Assembly (NCBI RefSeq): GCF_000616095.1
Contig: NZ_BAMS01000001.1
Location: 1,240,001-1,304,000, forward strand
DNA from: Sneathiella glossodoripedis JCM 23214
GTDB lineage: Bacteria > Pseudomonadota > Alphaproteobacteria > Sneathiellales > Sneathiellaceae
Direction of reading: 5' to 3'
DNA length: 64,000 nt
The notes under the pieces were generated by a model. That model had not been told where the DNA came from. It saw only the letters and a program-made list of their open reading frames with translations, and searched no databases. Positions 9,814 through 17,722 of the stretch are shown here, piece by piece. Numbering within the stretch: position 1 is the first letter of the stretch; each line of letters begins with the position of its first letter. A program made the position numbers and the translations under genes.

Positions 9814-11601
9814 ATGGGTAATTACGGTATGAAGGTCACACAAAGGTACCACAAAGGTACCACAAAGCGCCCCCCTCACTTGTACCAGAAAGGTGCACTG
9901 TACTATTACAGGAGAAGACTTCCTTCCTTTCTTGGTCGTAGTGAAATTCGATTATCACTGAAGACCAGAGATTTCTATGAAGCTGCGTTTCTTTGTAGGA
10001 TGTTGGAAGGTAAGTTCGTCGAGTTTCTGAGTGCGAATAGCAAGAGTGCCGATCTGAAAATGAGTAATGATGAATTTGAGAGAGTTGACCTCAAGCCAAT
10101 TCTCAAAAAGTGCCTAGAAGAGTTCCTTGAAGTTGATGCAGATCATCATCGTGAAGCGCCCCCAAGAAAGCCCCTGTACGGCGGAAGGCGCCATAACATC
10201 GATCAGACGGTTCAAGACGTAGACATCGAAACACTCTCCCTTCTGCGAGGTGATTATAGAGATGCTTTACGTGACCGAAACACGAGGCTCGTTGAAAAAC
10301 AAGCTCTCGCGCTTATGGAACGCCACAACATCCCAATTGAACAGCAGACTGAATTTTCACTTGGATTACTGAAAGTGCTTCTCGAATATAGTTCAATCGC
10401 CGTGCAAAGGGTTGAGAGTTTTGGAGATGTCCCATGGTTACCCAAAAACTCCCTTGAAATGGAAACAGGTGGAGAACCAGAAAGTAGCGAGGGAAATGGC
10501 CCTCTACTGTCAACACTGTTACCGGACTACTTCGACCACCAGTTGACGGAAACTGGCTGGAGTCAGCAAACTTTGAAACAGAATACGGCTACGATTGAGC
10601 GGTTCATTGAATTGGTAGGCGACAAACCCATTCAGTCTTATCAGCGTGAGCATCTTGGTGAATTCTATACCGTCGCCCTGAAAGTTCCCGCAAAATGGGG
10701 ACAGGTTCCTGCATGGAGAGAGATGAAATGGAAAGACTTAGTCGAAGCGACAAAGGGTGATGACACCATTCCACGGCTCACAAAGAGGACGTTGGAGCGA
10801 CATTTTCATGCTTTAGGAGGGCTGTTCAAGCACTTCAAACAACTTGGAAAGTACGTGGGAGAGAACCCAGCGAGTGGCTTTACTTTTCCTAGTGGAAAGA
10901 ACAAATCAGTGACATTGGGGTTTGATCGGCAAGAGTGGAAAGGTGAAAAGATCGTGAAACTTTTTGGTTCTCCTCTTTGGCAGGGCTGCAAAACTGAAAA
11001 TAAGCGATACTTGAAGGGGGAACTGGTCATCAAGGACGAGAAATTCTGGTTGCCTCTGCTTGGTCTGTACCATGGCAACCGATTGGAAGAGTTTGCTCAG
11101 CTGACCCGAAATGATCTAAAGCTGGAGAATGATATCCCTTATTTTGATATTCAGGATGTACTGGAGGGCAACCACTTGAAGAACAAGCAATCTGCAAGGC
11201 GAGTTCCAGTGCACCCGACTTTGATCGATTGGGGGATTATTCAATATATCGAAAACGTCGCCCCTAACCCTGCTGATCGGATTTTTCCTAATCTTAGACG
11301 CGCAGGACCTGACCAAAAGTTTGGAGTAAACTTTTCAAAATGGTTCACGCGGTATCGGCAGAAGATCGGAGCCTATGAAAGAGGTGTTGATTATCAGTCA
11401 TTCCGTCATGGCGTAGTAACGAAACTTCATGATGCTGGAGTGGCATCAGTGGTGGTGAACCAACTTGTTGGTCATGAAGGGCAGGGAACAGGCGAAAAGG
11501 TTTATCTGAAAGGGCTTTCCATTGAGAAGCTCCATGAAGGTATTTCACGGGTGAGTTGGCCTGAGGTTGAGAAGCTGTTTGTAAAGGTTCAAAAGTGCTA
11601 G
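9814..11601 (+). CDS. tyrosine-type site-specific integrase of a tRNA-Gln island
   Basis: A 595-residue phage-type recombinase that would integrate and excise the island at tRNA-Gln. The N-terminus (HLYQKGALYYYRRRLPSFLG) is the usual opening of large alphaproteobacterial island integrases. A core-binding SAM-like region lies around residues 230-360, and the catalytic domain around 390-580. Catalytic residues visible are R423 (GNRLEE), R531 (QSFRH), H554 (LVGHE) and nucleophile Y564 (EKVYLKG). The usual His of HxxR is Q528 here. Start is the ATG at 9814, or 9829; both place the arm repeats in the coding region. There is no frameshift, so it may be active. Confidence 0.93.
   Translation: MGNYGMKVTQRYHKGTTKRPPHLYQKGALYYYRRRLPSFLGRSEIRLSLKTRDFYEAAFLCRMLEGKFVEFLSANSKSADLKMSNDEFERVDLKPILKKCLEEFLEVDADHHREAPPRKPLYGGRRHNIDQTVQDVDIETLSLLRGDYRDALRDRNTRLVEKQALALMERHNIPIEQQTEFSLGLLKVLLEYSSIAVQRVESFGDVPWLPKNSLEMETGGEPESSEGNGPLLSTLLPDYFDHQLTETGWSQQTLKQNTATIERFIELVGDKPIQSYQREHLGEFYTVALKVPAKWGQVPAWREMKWKDLVEATKGDDTIPRLTKRTLERHFHALGGLFKHFKQLGKYVGENPASGFTFPSGKNKSVTLGFDRQEWKGEKIVKLFGSPLWQGCKTENKRYLKGELVIKDEKFWLPLLGLYHGNRLEEFAQLTRNDLKLENDIPYFDIQDVLEGNHLKNKQSARRVPVHPTLIDWGIIQYIENVAPNPADRIFPNLRRAGPDQKFGVNFSKWFTRYRQKIGAYERGVDYQSFRHGVVTKLHDAGVASVVVNQLVGHEGQGTGEKVYLKGLSIEKLHEGISRVSWPEVEKLFVKVQKC
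9832..9867 (+). repeat. tandem arm-type repeat at left island end
   Basis: Two exact 11-bp copies of aaaggtaccac (9842-9852, 9853-9863) follow a degenerate third copy (aaggtcacac). The 20-mer at 9834-9853 recurs at 19165-19184 with one mismatch. The spacing from the core repeat is similar at both ends (about 79 and 82 bases). This suggests integrase or excisionase arm-binding sites. The repeat lies inside the first codons of the integrase gene. Confidence 0.6.
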
Positions 11602-11730
11602 GAGTCGTTTGTTGCTATTTCCTAATCAGTAGACAGTTTTACCGCGCGTTAAAAACCCATTGAAGTTGTTTTGATTGGATGCTAGGCAATTAAGGGTAAT
11701 TTCTGACTCCCTAAAAGTGCGAGGCTCCAC

Positions 11731-12075
11731 ATGACAGGTAGGAAGCCAAAACCACCTTCGATCTGGTCATTTTCAGAGTTCGTCAAATCTATTAAGCTAC
11801 ATCGAGAAGAACTGAAGCGAGATAGGGTTGACGGACATAAAGCTAAAGTGCTGCGACTATCTCGAGAAATTAAAGAATATGAAAATCCGGAGCTCAAGGT
11901 CGCACGTGAAAAGGAAGAAGCCAGACGTTACGGTCTTGAATATAGAAAGTACGGAATTTCTCCAGGGCTTCATATGTTCATGATCGAACTATGGAAGCAT
12001 TTCATAATCCCAAGTGTTATTGTTTTGGTTCTCGGTGGTATACCAATGCTCTTCGTTGCGTGGCTAATTCAGTAG
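11731..12075 (+). CDS. small protein with C-terminal membrane anchor, unknown
   Basis: A 114-residue protein I do not recognise. The first 80 residues are highly charged and helical (KLHREELKRDRVDGHKAKVL, then KVAREKEEARRYGLEYRKYG). They are followed by one hydrophobic segment (FIIPSVIVLVLGGIPMLFVAWLI) at the end, as in a tail-anchored protein with its head in the cytosol. It lies alone in the island between the integrase and a thermonuclease-like pair. The codon pattern looks like that of its neighbours. Confidence 0.6.
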   Translation: MTGRKPKPPSIWSFSEFVKSIKLHREELKRDRVDGHKAKVLRLSREIKEYENPELKVAREKEEARRYGLEYRKYGISPGLHMFMIELWKHFIIPSVIVLVLGGIPMLFVAWLIQ

Positions 12076-12255
12076 GTAGACAGGATCATCGGGATTGCCT
12101 CGAAGGCCTATGAGTTGAGCAGCCCGACTTCATTTGCACGTCACTAATCACTACTATGCTAAGAAGGTCTCTTCCGTCCTTTTCTACGTTGGCTAGCTTT
12201 GCCGAAATCTTCTTTCCAAGCTGGTAGACTATACAGCGTTTCTAGGAGATGTGTT

Positions 12256-12459
12256 ATGATTTTTAGTGCGTTGCGTAGTTCAGATTTGTCTGGAAGGCCC
12301 ACGACAGTAAATGAAAGTACTTTTTACCCTGATTTTATTTTTGAGAGATTGCTCAATGATATCATTCATCTTATAATTGCAGAAACGAGAATGCACTGCT
12401 ACACTCCTTCAATCAATTTTAAGCAATTCAAACGCGACTGCAGATCCATCACGCCATGA
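12256..12459 (+). CDS. small hypothetical protein coupled to the SNase-like gene
   Basis: A 67-residue frame starting at an ATG preceded by AGGAG at about 12245-12249. Its stop overlaps the ATG of the next gene (ATGA), which suggests coupled translation. The sequence (YPDFIFERLLNDIIHLIIAE) contains one amphipathic or hydrophobic stretch. No family is recognised. A longer frame from 12199 lacks a good ribosome site. It is moderately likely to be real because of the coupling. Confidence 0.45.
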   Translation: MIFSALRSSDLSGRPTTVNESTFYPDFIFERLLNDIIHLIIAETRMHCYTPSINFKQFKRDCRSITP

Positions 12460-13106
12460 AGAATTTCCTAATACGAGTTATGATTCCTCTCATTTTGCTC
12501 GGTACCCTTGCGTACAAGTTTTCCCCGGTATCGGAACGAGTTTCTTATATGGTGGGAGCCCCGCAATATGTCCTGTCAGGTACCCTAGAACGAAAAGGCT
12601 TGAACACATTTGACATTGACGGAAAGCGCATACTTATAGTCGGGGTGGGGTTCCCTAGAGCCGACCAAACATGCATTCAAGACACGGAACATCCCATGTT
12701 CTCCTGCTTAGAACGCTCTACAGAAATGACAACGGAGTATTTACCAGAGACACCAGTGCGTTGCGACGTTCTGTTTGAGCTTGGCAGCGACAAAGTTGGA
12801 ATTGCCAATTGCTTTGATGGTGACATCAACATAGGCGCTGAACTCATCAAAAGAGGTATCGCATATGCTGAACGTAGATTTGCAGGGGGGATATACCTCC
12901 CAGAAGAATATTTGGCAAGAGTCAAAGAGGTTGGCCTGTGGTCGAACTACCATATGCACCCTGAGGACCATCGAGTACAAAGACAAGAAGCAGAAATGCG
13001 ATACCGAGCAACCAGACACCTTGGATCAAATGGCCCAAAAATCATTGAACACTTTAGAAAAAAATATGAAACAGACGGAGGGCTAATCAAGCCTCAAGAT
13101 GAATAA
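12456..13106 (+). CDS. membrane-anchored SNase-fold (thermonuclease-like) protein, probably inactive
   Basis: A 216-residue protein with one N-terminal membrane segment (IRVMIPLILLGTLAYKF). It is followed by a staphylococcal-nuclease-like domain: the QTC...C...VRC cysteine pattern, GAELIKRGIAYAERR and GLWSNYHMHPEDHR all match alphaproteobacterial thermonuclease-family proteins. Aligning on PxxxQTC, the catalytic Arg, Asp and Glu of the RLxGIDAPE motif become Leu, Gly and Arg (VGVGFPRADQTC). Nuclease activity is therefore doubtful; a binding role is possible. It overlaps the small gene upstream by four bases. Confidence 0.65.
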   Translation: MKNFLIRVMIPLILLGTLAYKFSPVSERVSYMVGAPQYVLSGTLERKGLNTFDIDGKRILIVGVGFPRADQTCIQDTEHPMFSCLERSTEMTTEYLPETPVRCDVLFELGSDKVGIANCFDGDINIGAELIKRGIAYAERRFAGGIYLPEEYLARVKEVGLWSNYHMHPEDHRVQRQEAEMRYRATRHLGSNGPKIIEHFRKKYETDGGLIKPQDE

Positions 13107-13141
13107 GAGTGGCATCAAATGAAAGATGAAGGGGGAAGGTA

Positions 13142-13249
13142 ATGGGTAAAGACATTAGCGTTCTTTTTGATGGCTTCAAGGGGTTCAAAGATCTTTCAGA
13201 GTGGATCAAAGTAGATGATAGCTTCAAGTGTGCCAACGTCGAAACATAG
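13142..13249 (+). CDS. possible 35-residue small protein
   Basis: An ATG with a strong ribosome site (gggggaagg, 3 bases upstream) opens a 35-codon frame (MGKDISVLFDGFKGFKDLSE...). It ends at a TAG. No similarity is recognised. It could be a short real gene or the start of a truncated one. The 119 bases that follow, up to 13368, hold nothing else I can support. Confidence 0.3.
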   Translation: MGKDISVLFDGFKGFKDLSEWIKVDDSFKCANVET

Positions 13250-13368
13250 GTAGCCATAAAACGAAAATGGAAGCTGACCATGGATTTGAAAGAAGCGGAA
13301 GCGATCAAAATAATTTCTGATGAGCACTGCTGAATACAAGTATAGAAAGAAAAAGGAAAATAAGGCAT

Positions 13369-13830
13369 ATGAAATTTTTAGCTATATTTGGAATTGCGAG
13401 TTTGTTGATAGGTTGCGCATCAACGAATACTGGATCATCAGTAAACTCTCTTACAGAGTCATTGGTAAACTCGTATTTGACCGAAACAAACGGAAGATTT
13501 CCAAGAGTGGAAAGGGCCCTCGTATTTGTTAAAGCCACACAAGAGGACAAAGAACTGATCACCCACGTACTTCACGCTGTCCCCGGAAAATCAAAAGAAA
13601 TGCGAATGCCTCAAAACGAGTACACTGATAAATTGCGTGAGGAGTACCTTTGGACATGCACGAACAAAAATTTTTACGCTCTAATCAATTCAGGTTACAG
13701 CTTCCACCTGAAGATCATTGACTACAGAGGCAGCACTTCAGCTCTAAGTCATTCAGAACTCAGTACAATCGACATCACGCAGCAATTTTGTGATTTTACG
13801 CATATGAAGCATCAAACAAAACGTAGTTGA
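13369..13830 (+). CDS. small lipoprotein, paralogue of the gene at 20287-20733
   Basis: A 153-residue protein with a lipoprotein signal peptide (LAIFGIASLLIGC, cysteine at residue 16). The mature part is of unknown function. It shares a pattern with the lipoprotein encoded at 20287-20733: a YLxxxNxxxP segment, a long beta-like stretch, LRxxxLxxCxN with an (A)LxxxG after it, then a last cysteine near the end (ITQQFC versus VFRDYC). The two cysteines may pair in the periplasm. It is preceded by a weak aaggca ribosome site. Confidence 0.6.
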   Translation: MKFLAIFGIASLLIGCASTNTGSSVNSLTESLVNSYLTETNGRFPRVERALVFVKATQEDKELITHVLHAVPGKSKEMRMPQNEYTDKLREEYLWTCTNKNFYALINSGYSFHLKIIDYRGSTSALSHSELSTIDITQQFCDFTHMKHQTKRS

Positions 13831-13966
13831 GCAGCTATTCTGGTAAAAAAATCTGAGGGGGTAATAATCTCCTTCTCGCCAGCAATCTCCCCCGTAGCCC
13901 CCTAAAGCTCTCCTATAGGCCTCTAATTGGGTGCCCCCGGTTACACATAAAAGCTTGCCCCTTTGG

Positions 13967-14275
13967 CTAGCTCAAGCCGTCACCTTTTGAAGGTTTGGCT
14001 TCAACAAGTACCAAGCGAAAGTCACCATACATCCTTCCCAGCAGAAACTTGATGGCAACGATGGATGTCTATATTCCTATCGCCGCTCCAATTGCTTCAT
14101 ATACTTATTCGTTTGCAGGATGCCTAAGTCCAAGAGCCCCCACCACAAAGCCGATTACAAAAGTGACCGCCGCTCTAAGCGCACCGCCAACTATCATTGC
14201 AACCAGATTACGCCACACGATGGCCCACCATACACGCGCTACTCTTCGCCAATTAATTTCAACTTCTTTGTAATC
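13967..14275 (-). pseudogene. remnant of a small integral membrane protein with two in-frame stops
   Basis: The minus strand, read from 14275 leftwards in one frame, gives VEINWRRVARVWWAIVWRN, LVAMIVGGALRAAVTFVIGF, VVGALGLRHPANE, stop (TAA), VYEAIGAAIGI, stop (TAG), TSIVAIKFLLGRMYGDFRL and a final stop at 13967. The pattern resembles small two-helix membrane proteins common in proteobacterial accessory regions, where a tryptophan often sits at the TAG position. No start codon is left upstream. I read this as a decayed gene with two nonsense changes and no frameshift. No intact gene on the plus strand is convincing. Confidence 0.6.
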
Positions 14276-14398
14276 CCCCGAAATTGAAGCTCAACCAACC
14301 TTAACAATCAGAAGGTGTTTTTTCAACAACCCAGAACTCCCTCAGGTGTGTTACTCTTAACCAAGATCATACGGAACACTCTCAGACACTCAAAAAAT

Positions 14399-14467
14399 CG
14401 TTACAATAAGATTGCTCTTGATTTTTGTAACAATAAACGTTACGTATCCTTAGATTCAAGCGTAACA
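14399..14467 (+). promoter_or_regulatory. cluster of heptamer repeats upstream of the resolvase (possible res site or operator)
   Basis: Four related heptamers lie in alternating orientation: CGTTACA (14399-14405), TGTAACA (14426-14432), CGTTACG (14438-14444) and CGTAACA (14461-14467). They form nested inverted repeats 27-94 bases before the resolvase start. Serine resolvases often bind such sites next to their own gene. Confidence 0.45.
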
Positions 14468-14493
14468 CAATTCCATAACCTGAAGGGTGACAC

Positions 14494-15093
14494 ATGAAGA
14501 TCGGATATGCACGAACAAGCACCTTGGACCAACTTGCTGGGTTCGAAGCACAGGTGAAAGAATTGGAAGCCTTAGGGATCGACAAGGTATTCAAGGAACA
14601 AGTCAGCGCTACAAGTAAACGTCCTGAATTAGAACGTGCACTGGATTATCTGCGTGATGGGGACACCTTGGTTGTCACTAAATTAGATCGGCTTGCCCGA
14701 AGTGTGAAACATCTCGGGGAAATCGTAGAACTCATTGAAAGCAAGGAAGCTCACCTTCGCATTCTCAATCTTGGCATCGACACTAGCGAACCTACGGGAA
14801 AACTCGTGCTGAACCTGCTTGGCTCTGTTGCTCAGTTTGAACGGGAGATGATGCTAGAGCGCCAACGAGAGGGTATCGCCAAGGCGCAAGCAGAGGGAAA
14901 ATACAAGGGACGTCCTGCCAAGATCGACAAGGAAATGATCATCCAGCGCCATGCAAACGGTGAAAGTCCAACTGCGATTGCAAAGGAGATGGGGGTGAGT
15001 CGAACGGCAGTCTACAGGGCACTTGGTCGGGTCACAGATAAGCGCCCCGAGAGAAATCTGAAAGCCATACAGGGAGCTGAAACAGGCTCCTGA
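14494..15093 (+). CDS. serine recombinase (resolvase/invertase family)
   Basis: A 199-residue small serine recombinase. The catalytic Ser is S9 in YARTST, with the canonical KLDRLARS motif near residue 65, the QFEREMMLERQREG helix, and a C-terminal helix-turn-helix (SPTAIAKEMGVSRTAVYRAL). Such enzymes resolve multimers or invert segments. Its length and motifs are complete. Upstream heptamer repeats may be its binding site. The island already has a tyrosine integrase, so this gene more likely maintains or rearranges the element, or comes from an older plasmid or transposon. Confidence 0.92.
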   Translation: MKIGYARTSTLDQLAGFEAQVKELEALGIDKVFKEQVSATSKRPELERALDYLRDGDTLVVTKLDRLARSVKHLGEIVELIESKEAHLRILNLGIDTSEPTGKLVLNLLGSVAQFEREMMLERQREGIAKAQAEGKYKGRPAKIDKEMIIQRHANGESPTAIAKEMGVSRTAVYRALGRVTDKRPERNLKAIQGAETGS

Positions 15094-15185
15094 AGCCGGT
15101 GGATCCGTCACTGAGAAGGGCAACCCATGGTACCCTGCCAGTTTCTCAAAAATGCTAGATCGACTTTAAAATCAAATTAGTTTGC

Positions 15186-15491
15186 CTAAACTTCATTTAA
15201 TTCATCCGGTCCTTGCTGAATTGACCAAGTGGATACAAAGTCTGGGTCCACAACGATCTCATCACTGTCCTTCATTTGATACTCTCCCGGCTCCGCTGGA
15301 TGGATGGCTTCTTCATCGAAAGGAATGGAGAACTCTTCTCCATTATCTTCTCTCATAAACCACACAGTCTCTTCACCCACAGCAGTAATTTTGCCGTGCA
15401 GTTGGAGCCTTTCTGTGATTTCCCCTTCTCGGTCAAAATACGTAAGCCCTACCAAAAGATGCTTTCCAATGAGCTCTTTTTTCATATTCAT
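15186..15491 (-). CDS. uncharacterised 101-residue protein
   Basis: A small acidic protein on the minus strand, with many charged residues and predicted beta structure: VGLTYFDREGEITERLQLHG, then KITAVGEETVWFMREDNGEE, then EPGEYQMKDSDEIVVDPDFV. I have a sense of a widespread family of about 100 residues with the AEPGEY...VVDPDFVSTW ending, but cannot name a function. It has no signal peptide or membrane segment. It faces away from the polymerase-like gene at 15762. Confidence 0.6.
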   Translation of the reverse strand: MNMKKELIGKHLLVGLTYFDREGEITERLQLHGKITAVGEETVWFMREDNGEEFSIPFDEEAIHPAEPGEYQMKDSDEIVVDPDFVSTWSIQQGPDELNEV

Positions 15492-15585
15492 CCCCGAAGT
15501 CTTTCACCAATAACAATACGCTACCTTTGAGTGCGTAAATAAGCAGTTAACACACCAAATTTTCCATTCTTTAATAAGTATCCCC

Positions 15586-15601
15586 CTTAGGGGAGGACAC
15601 T
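15586..15601 (+). repeat. short hairpin before the polymerase-like gene
   Basis: A CCCC-CTTA-GGGG stem-loop lies here. A similar CCCCT-CATT-AGGGG hairpin lies on the far side of the polymerase-like gene at about 17283-17296. The role is unknown. Confidence 0.35.
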
Positions 15602-15761
15602 TAATGCCCTGCTTCTCCCACCTTGTCTCGCCACCATTGTTTCCAGTCTTTTCTCATCATTCCGAATAAACCCCCACCTTAGTAGAACCGCTTACCACTC
15701 CCGAAAAGATTCTCGTTCTACGTAAAGACATTCACAACTCAAACCTACACTAGGAGAACCC

Positions 15762-17042
15762 ATGAAACCTCCTCAAAGGGCATTCAATCCATGGCGAAGA
15801 GCCAAATCTGAGAGCGCCAAGACCCTCGTGCAACTGATCACTAAAACCATAGAAGAACACGAGAAAGCTCAAAAACTCAGAACCCGAAAGCGAAGAGCAG
15901 CAGATCAATTGACATTTGAGAATATCGTAGAGGCCATCATCATGGACATTACTCACTGTCACTTGATCGGCATCCATCAAGGGATCCACATGAGCTTCTC
16001 CAACAGTCGCCTTGGGGTGAAAAGCAGGTATCGTCCTGAGGTTCTGTCGCAAACTCTCCCAACAGTCGTCCAGCGCCTCTCGATGCCTGAACTCAATTAC
16101 GTCATCTTTCAAGTTGGTGAGAACGGCAAAGGAAAAAGCCGTCAACAGACCTCCGTTAGTATCGGGCCTCAACTGAAGCATCTGATCCATGAGATGGGTC
16201 TCACGTTGCAGGATATCGATGAGAGCCTTGATCGAGAAAGCATCGAGTTGAGAGAACCTAAAGACCGATCAGCCTCTTCCCGAGGGCAACCCATCGAGTA
16301 CACCGACAGTGAAATGACAGAAGCATTGCGAGAGGAAATGCGTTCTATCAATGAGTGGCTTCAAGAAGCGGACTTGCAACTTACCTCCAACTCATGCAGT
16401 CAATCAGCAAACAACTGGATCAATGACGAAGAAAGGTTCCTTAAGCGTATCTTCACACATGGTTCATTTGAATCTGGAGGGCGTCTTTATGGGGGATTTT
16501 GGCAACAACTTAGAAAGACAGAAAGATTTGAGGGCTTGACGATACAGGGAGAAAGGATTGCTGAAGTCGACTATGGACAAGTTGGTTTACGGATCGCGTA
16601 CAGTTTCGCAGATCATCATCCCCCTTCAGATGACTTGTACGAAATACCCGGGCTTGAGAATTACCGACAGGGAATAAAGAAATTGTTGAATGCCATGCTA
16701 TTCAATTACGGGCCTCTAAGAAGGAAACCTTACGGGACCAAGAAGATGTTACCTGTCAATCAGTCCGTTTCCTCTTTGCAGGAAGCCATTATCCAAAAAC
16801 ATCAGCCCATTGAAGACCTCTTTGGAACGGGCATCGGTCATCATATTCAACGGATTGAAAGTGACATCTTGGTAAAGGTCCTTTTGAAGCTCAGAGAGGA
16901 AGGCATCGTATCTCTACCCATTCATGATGCTGTGCTGGTGCCTCGTTCAACTGTAGACATCACTTCAAGGATTATGCTTGAAGAATTTAAGGGCCTGACA
17001 GGCATCCAAGGTTCGGTATCTGTCAGTGTAGGGGATGATTGA
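15762..17042 (+). CDS. compact polymerase-A / T7-RNA-polymerase-like palm protein, unassigned function
   Basis: A 426-residue protein not annotated in any system I know. Residues 225-395 match the polymerase palm of the DNA polymerase I / T7 RNA polymerase superfamily. Upstream of motif A is SFESGGRLYGGFWQQL. Motif A is AEVDYGQVGLRIAYS with D270. Motif B has R302 and K306 (RQGIKKLLNAMLF) with F314 at the Tyr766 position. Motif C is PIHDAVLVP with H388-D389. The Glu710 steric-gate position of Pol I is G275. There is no exonuclease domain; residues 1-220 are unrecognised. Both catalytic Asp are kept, so polymerase activity is plausible. Whether it makes DNA, RNA or primers is open. Confidence 0.6.
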   Translation: MKPPQRAFNPWRRAKSESAKTLVQLITKTIEEHEKAQKLRTRKRRAADQLTFENIVEAIIMDITHCHLIGIHQGIHMSFSNSRLGVKSRYRPEVLSQTLPTVVQRLSMPELNYVIFQVGENGKGKSRQQTSVSIGPQLKHLIHEMGLTLQDIDESLDRESIELREPKDRSASSRGQPIEYTDSEMTEALREEMRSINEWLQEADLQLTSNSCSQSANNWINDEERFLKRIFTHGSFESGGRLYGGFWQQLRKTERFEGLTIQGERIAEVDYGQVGLRIAYSFADHHPPSDDLYEIPGLENYRQGIKKLLNAMLFNYGPLRRKPYGTKKMLPVNQSVSSLQEAIIQKHQPIEDLFGTGIGHHIQRIESDILVKVLLKLREEGIVSLPIHDAVLVPRSTVDITSRIMLEEFKGLTGIQGSVSVSVGDD

Positions 17043-17503
17043 GAGGGATAAAAAGGAATACCCTTCCGTCTTATGGTTTTCCATTGGATTAATTGTCTGA
17101 CGACAATGAATTCATAAGTTACTTCAGCAAAGTGTACATGGCCTTTAAAAGACTCTTAAAAGACATCCTTTATATATTTCTGTAAGAGCATAAAGAGGGA
17201 TACTCCTCCTTATGATATTATTATAATAATAATAATAAATTTCAGGGTCCCTTCAAGACACCCTATATAAATCTATAGGGCACCCCTCATTAGGGGGAGT
17301 GGTAAGAATTGGCAGCTATCTCTCTCGATCATTTTACCTAGAAAAAACAGATGAATCCTAAAACCGCCCCAGAGACTCCGTGAGTCCATCTGGCAGCTCT
17401 GAGCACCCCCTACCTCGAAATCACCTCAATGCCCCCTCAGCGACTCTCTCTGGGACTCTGAGGGCGTGTCCATGTCTCTTGCATACGGAAAACCTTCAAC
17501 TAA
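17043..17503. other. AT-rich, hairpin-rich non-coding stretch after the polymerase-like gene
   Basis: No gene is seen. It holds an ATA-type microsatellite (17214-17239), a perfect CCCTATA...TATAGGG hairpin (17261-17280, loop 6), a CCCCT-CATT-AGGGG hairpin (about 17283-17296), and a CCCTCAG...CTGAGGG inverted repeat (about 17444-17465). The clustering of AT-rich DNA and hairpins beside a polymerase-like gene could mark a replication origin or a structured RNA, but nothing proves it. Confidence 0.4.
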
Positions 17504-17722
17504 CTTCAAGAAAGTCCCAACTGGAAGAAGAAGGGCTGGAAGAACTCCAGTGGTGACCCCGTCAAGAACCAAGACCTGTGGCAACGGCTGGAGGCAGCGA
17601 AGGAGAACTATCAGGTGTCCTTCAGGTGGGTAAAGGGGCACTCGGGGGTGCCCGGAAATGAGAGAGCTGATGCATTGGCTGCGTCAGGATGTTCGACTGA
17701 CAGCAGCAAGTTTACTCTCTAA
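17504..17722 (+). pseudogene. C-terminal fragment of ribonuclease HI
   Basis: The plus frame from 17519 reads [57 protein letters not shown] and ends at TAA 17720-17722. This matches the last half of RNase HI, including the KGHxG histidine and the NERAD aspartate. The frame is closed upstream by a TAA at 17501, and the N-terminal half with the other catalytic Asp and Glu residues is absent. It is therefore a broken gene. Its end overlaps the tail of the nuclease gene on the other strand by 39 bases. Confidence 0.75.

Noticed and set aside
13995-14273. A 92-codon plus-strand frame rich in Ala, Thr, Pro and Arg
   Set aside because: It is antisense to a better membrane-protein frame (with two stops) and has biased composition and no ribosome site.
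17214-17300. A CRISPR array, because of the repeated hairpins
   Set aside because: There are no evenly spaced identical repeats with unique spacers, and no cas genes.
17426-17641. A 71-codon minus-strand frame
   Set aside because: It lies antisense to the RNase HI fragment and shows no family features.
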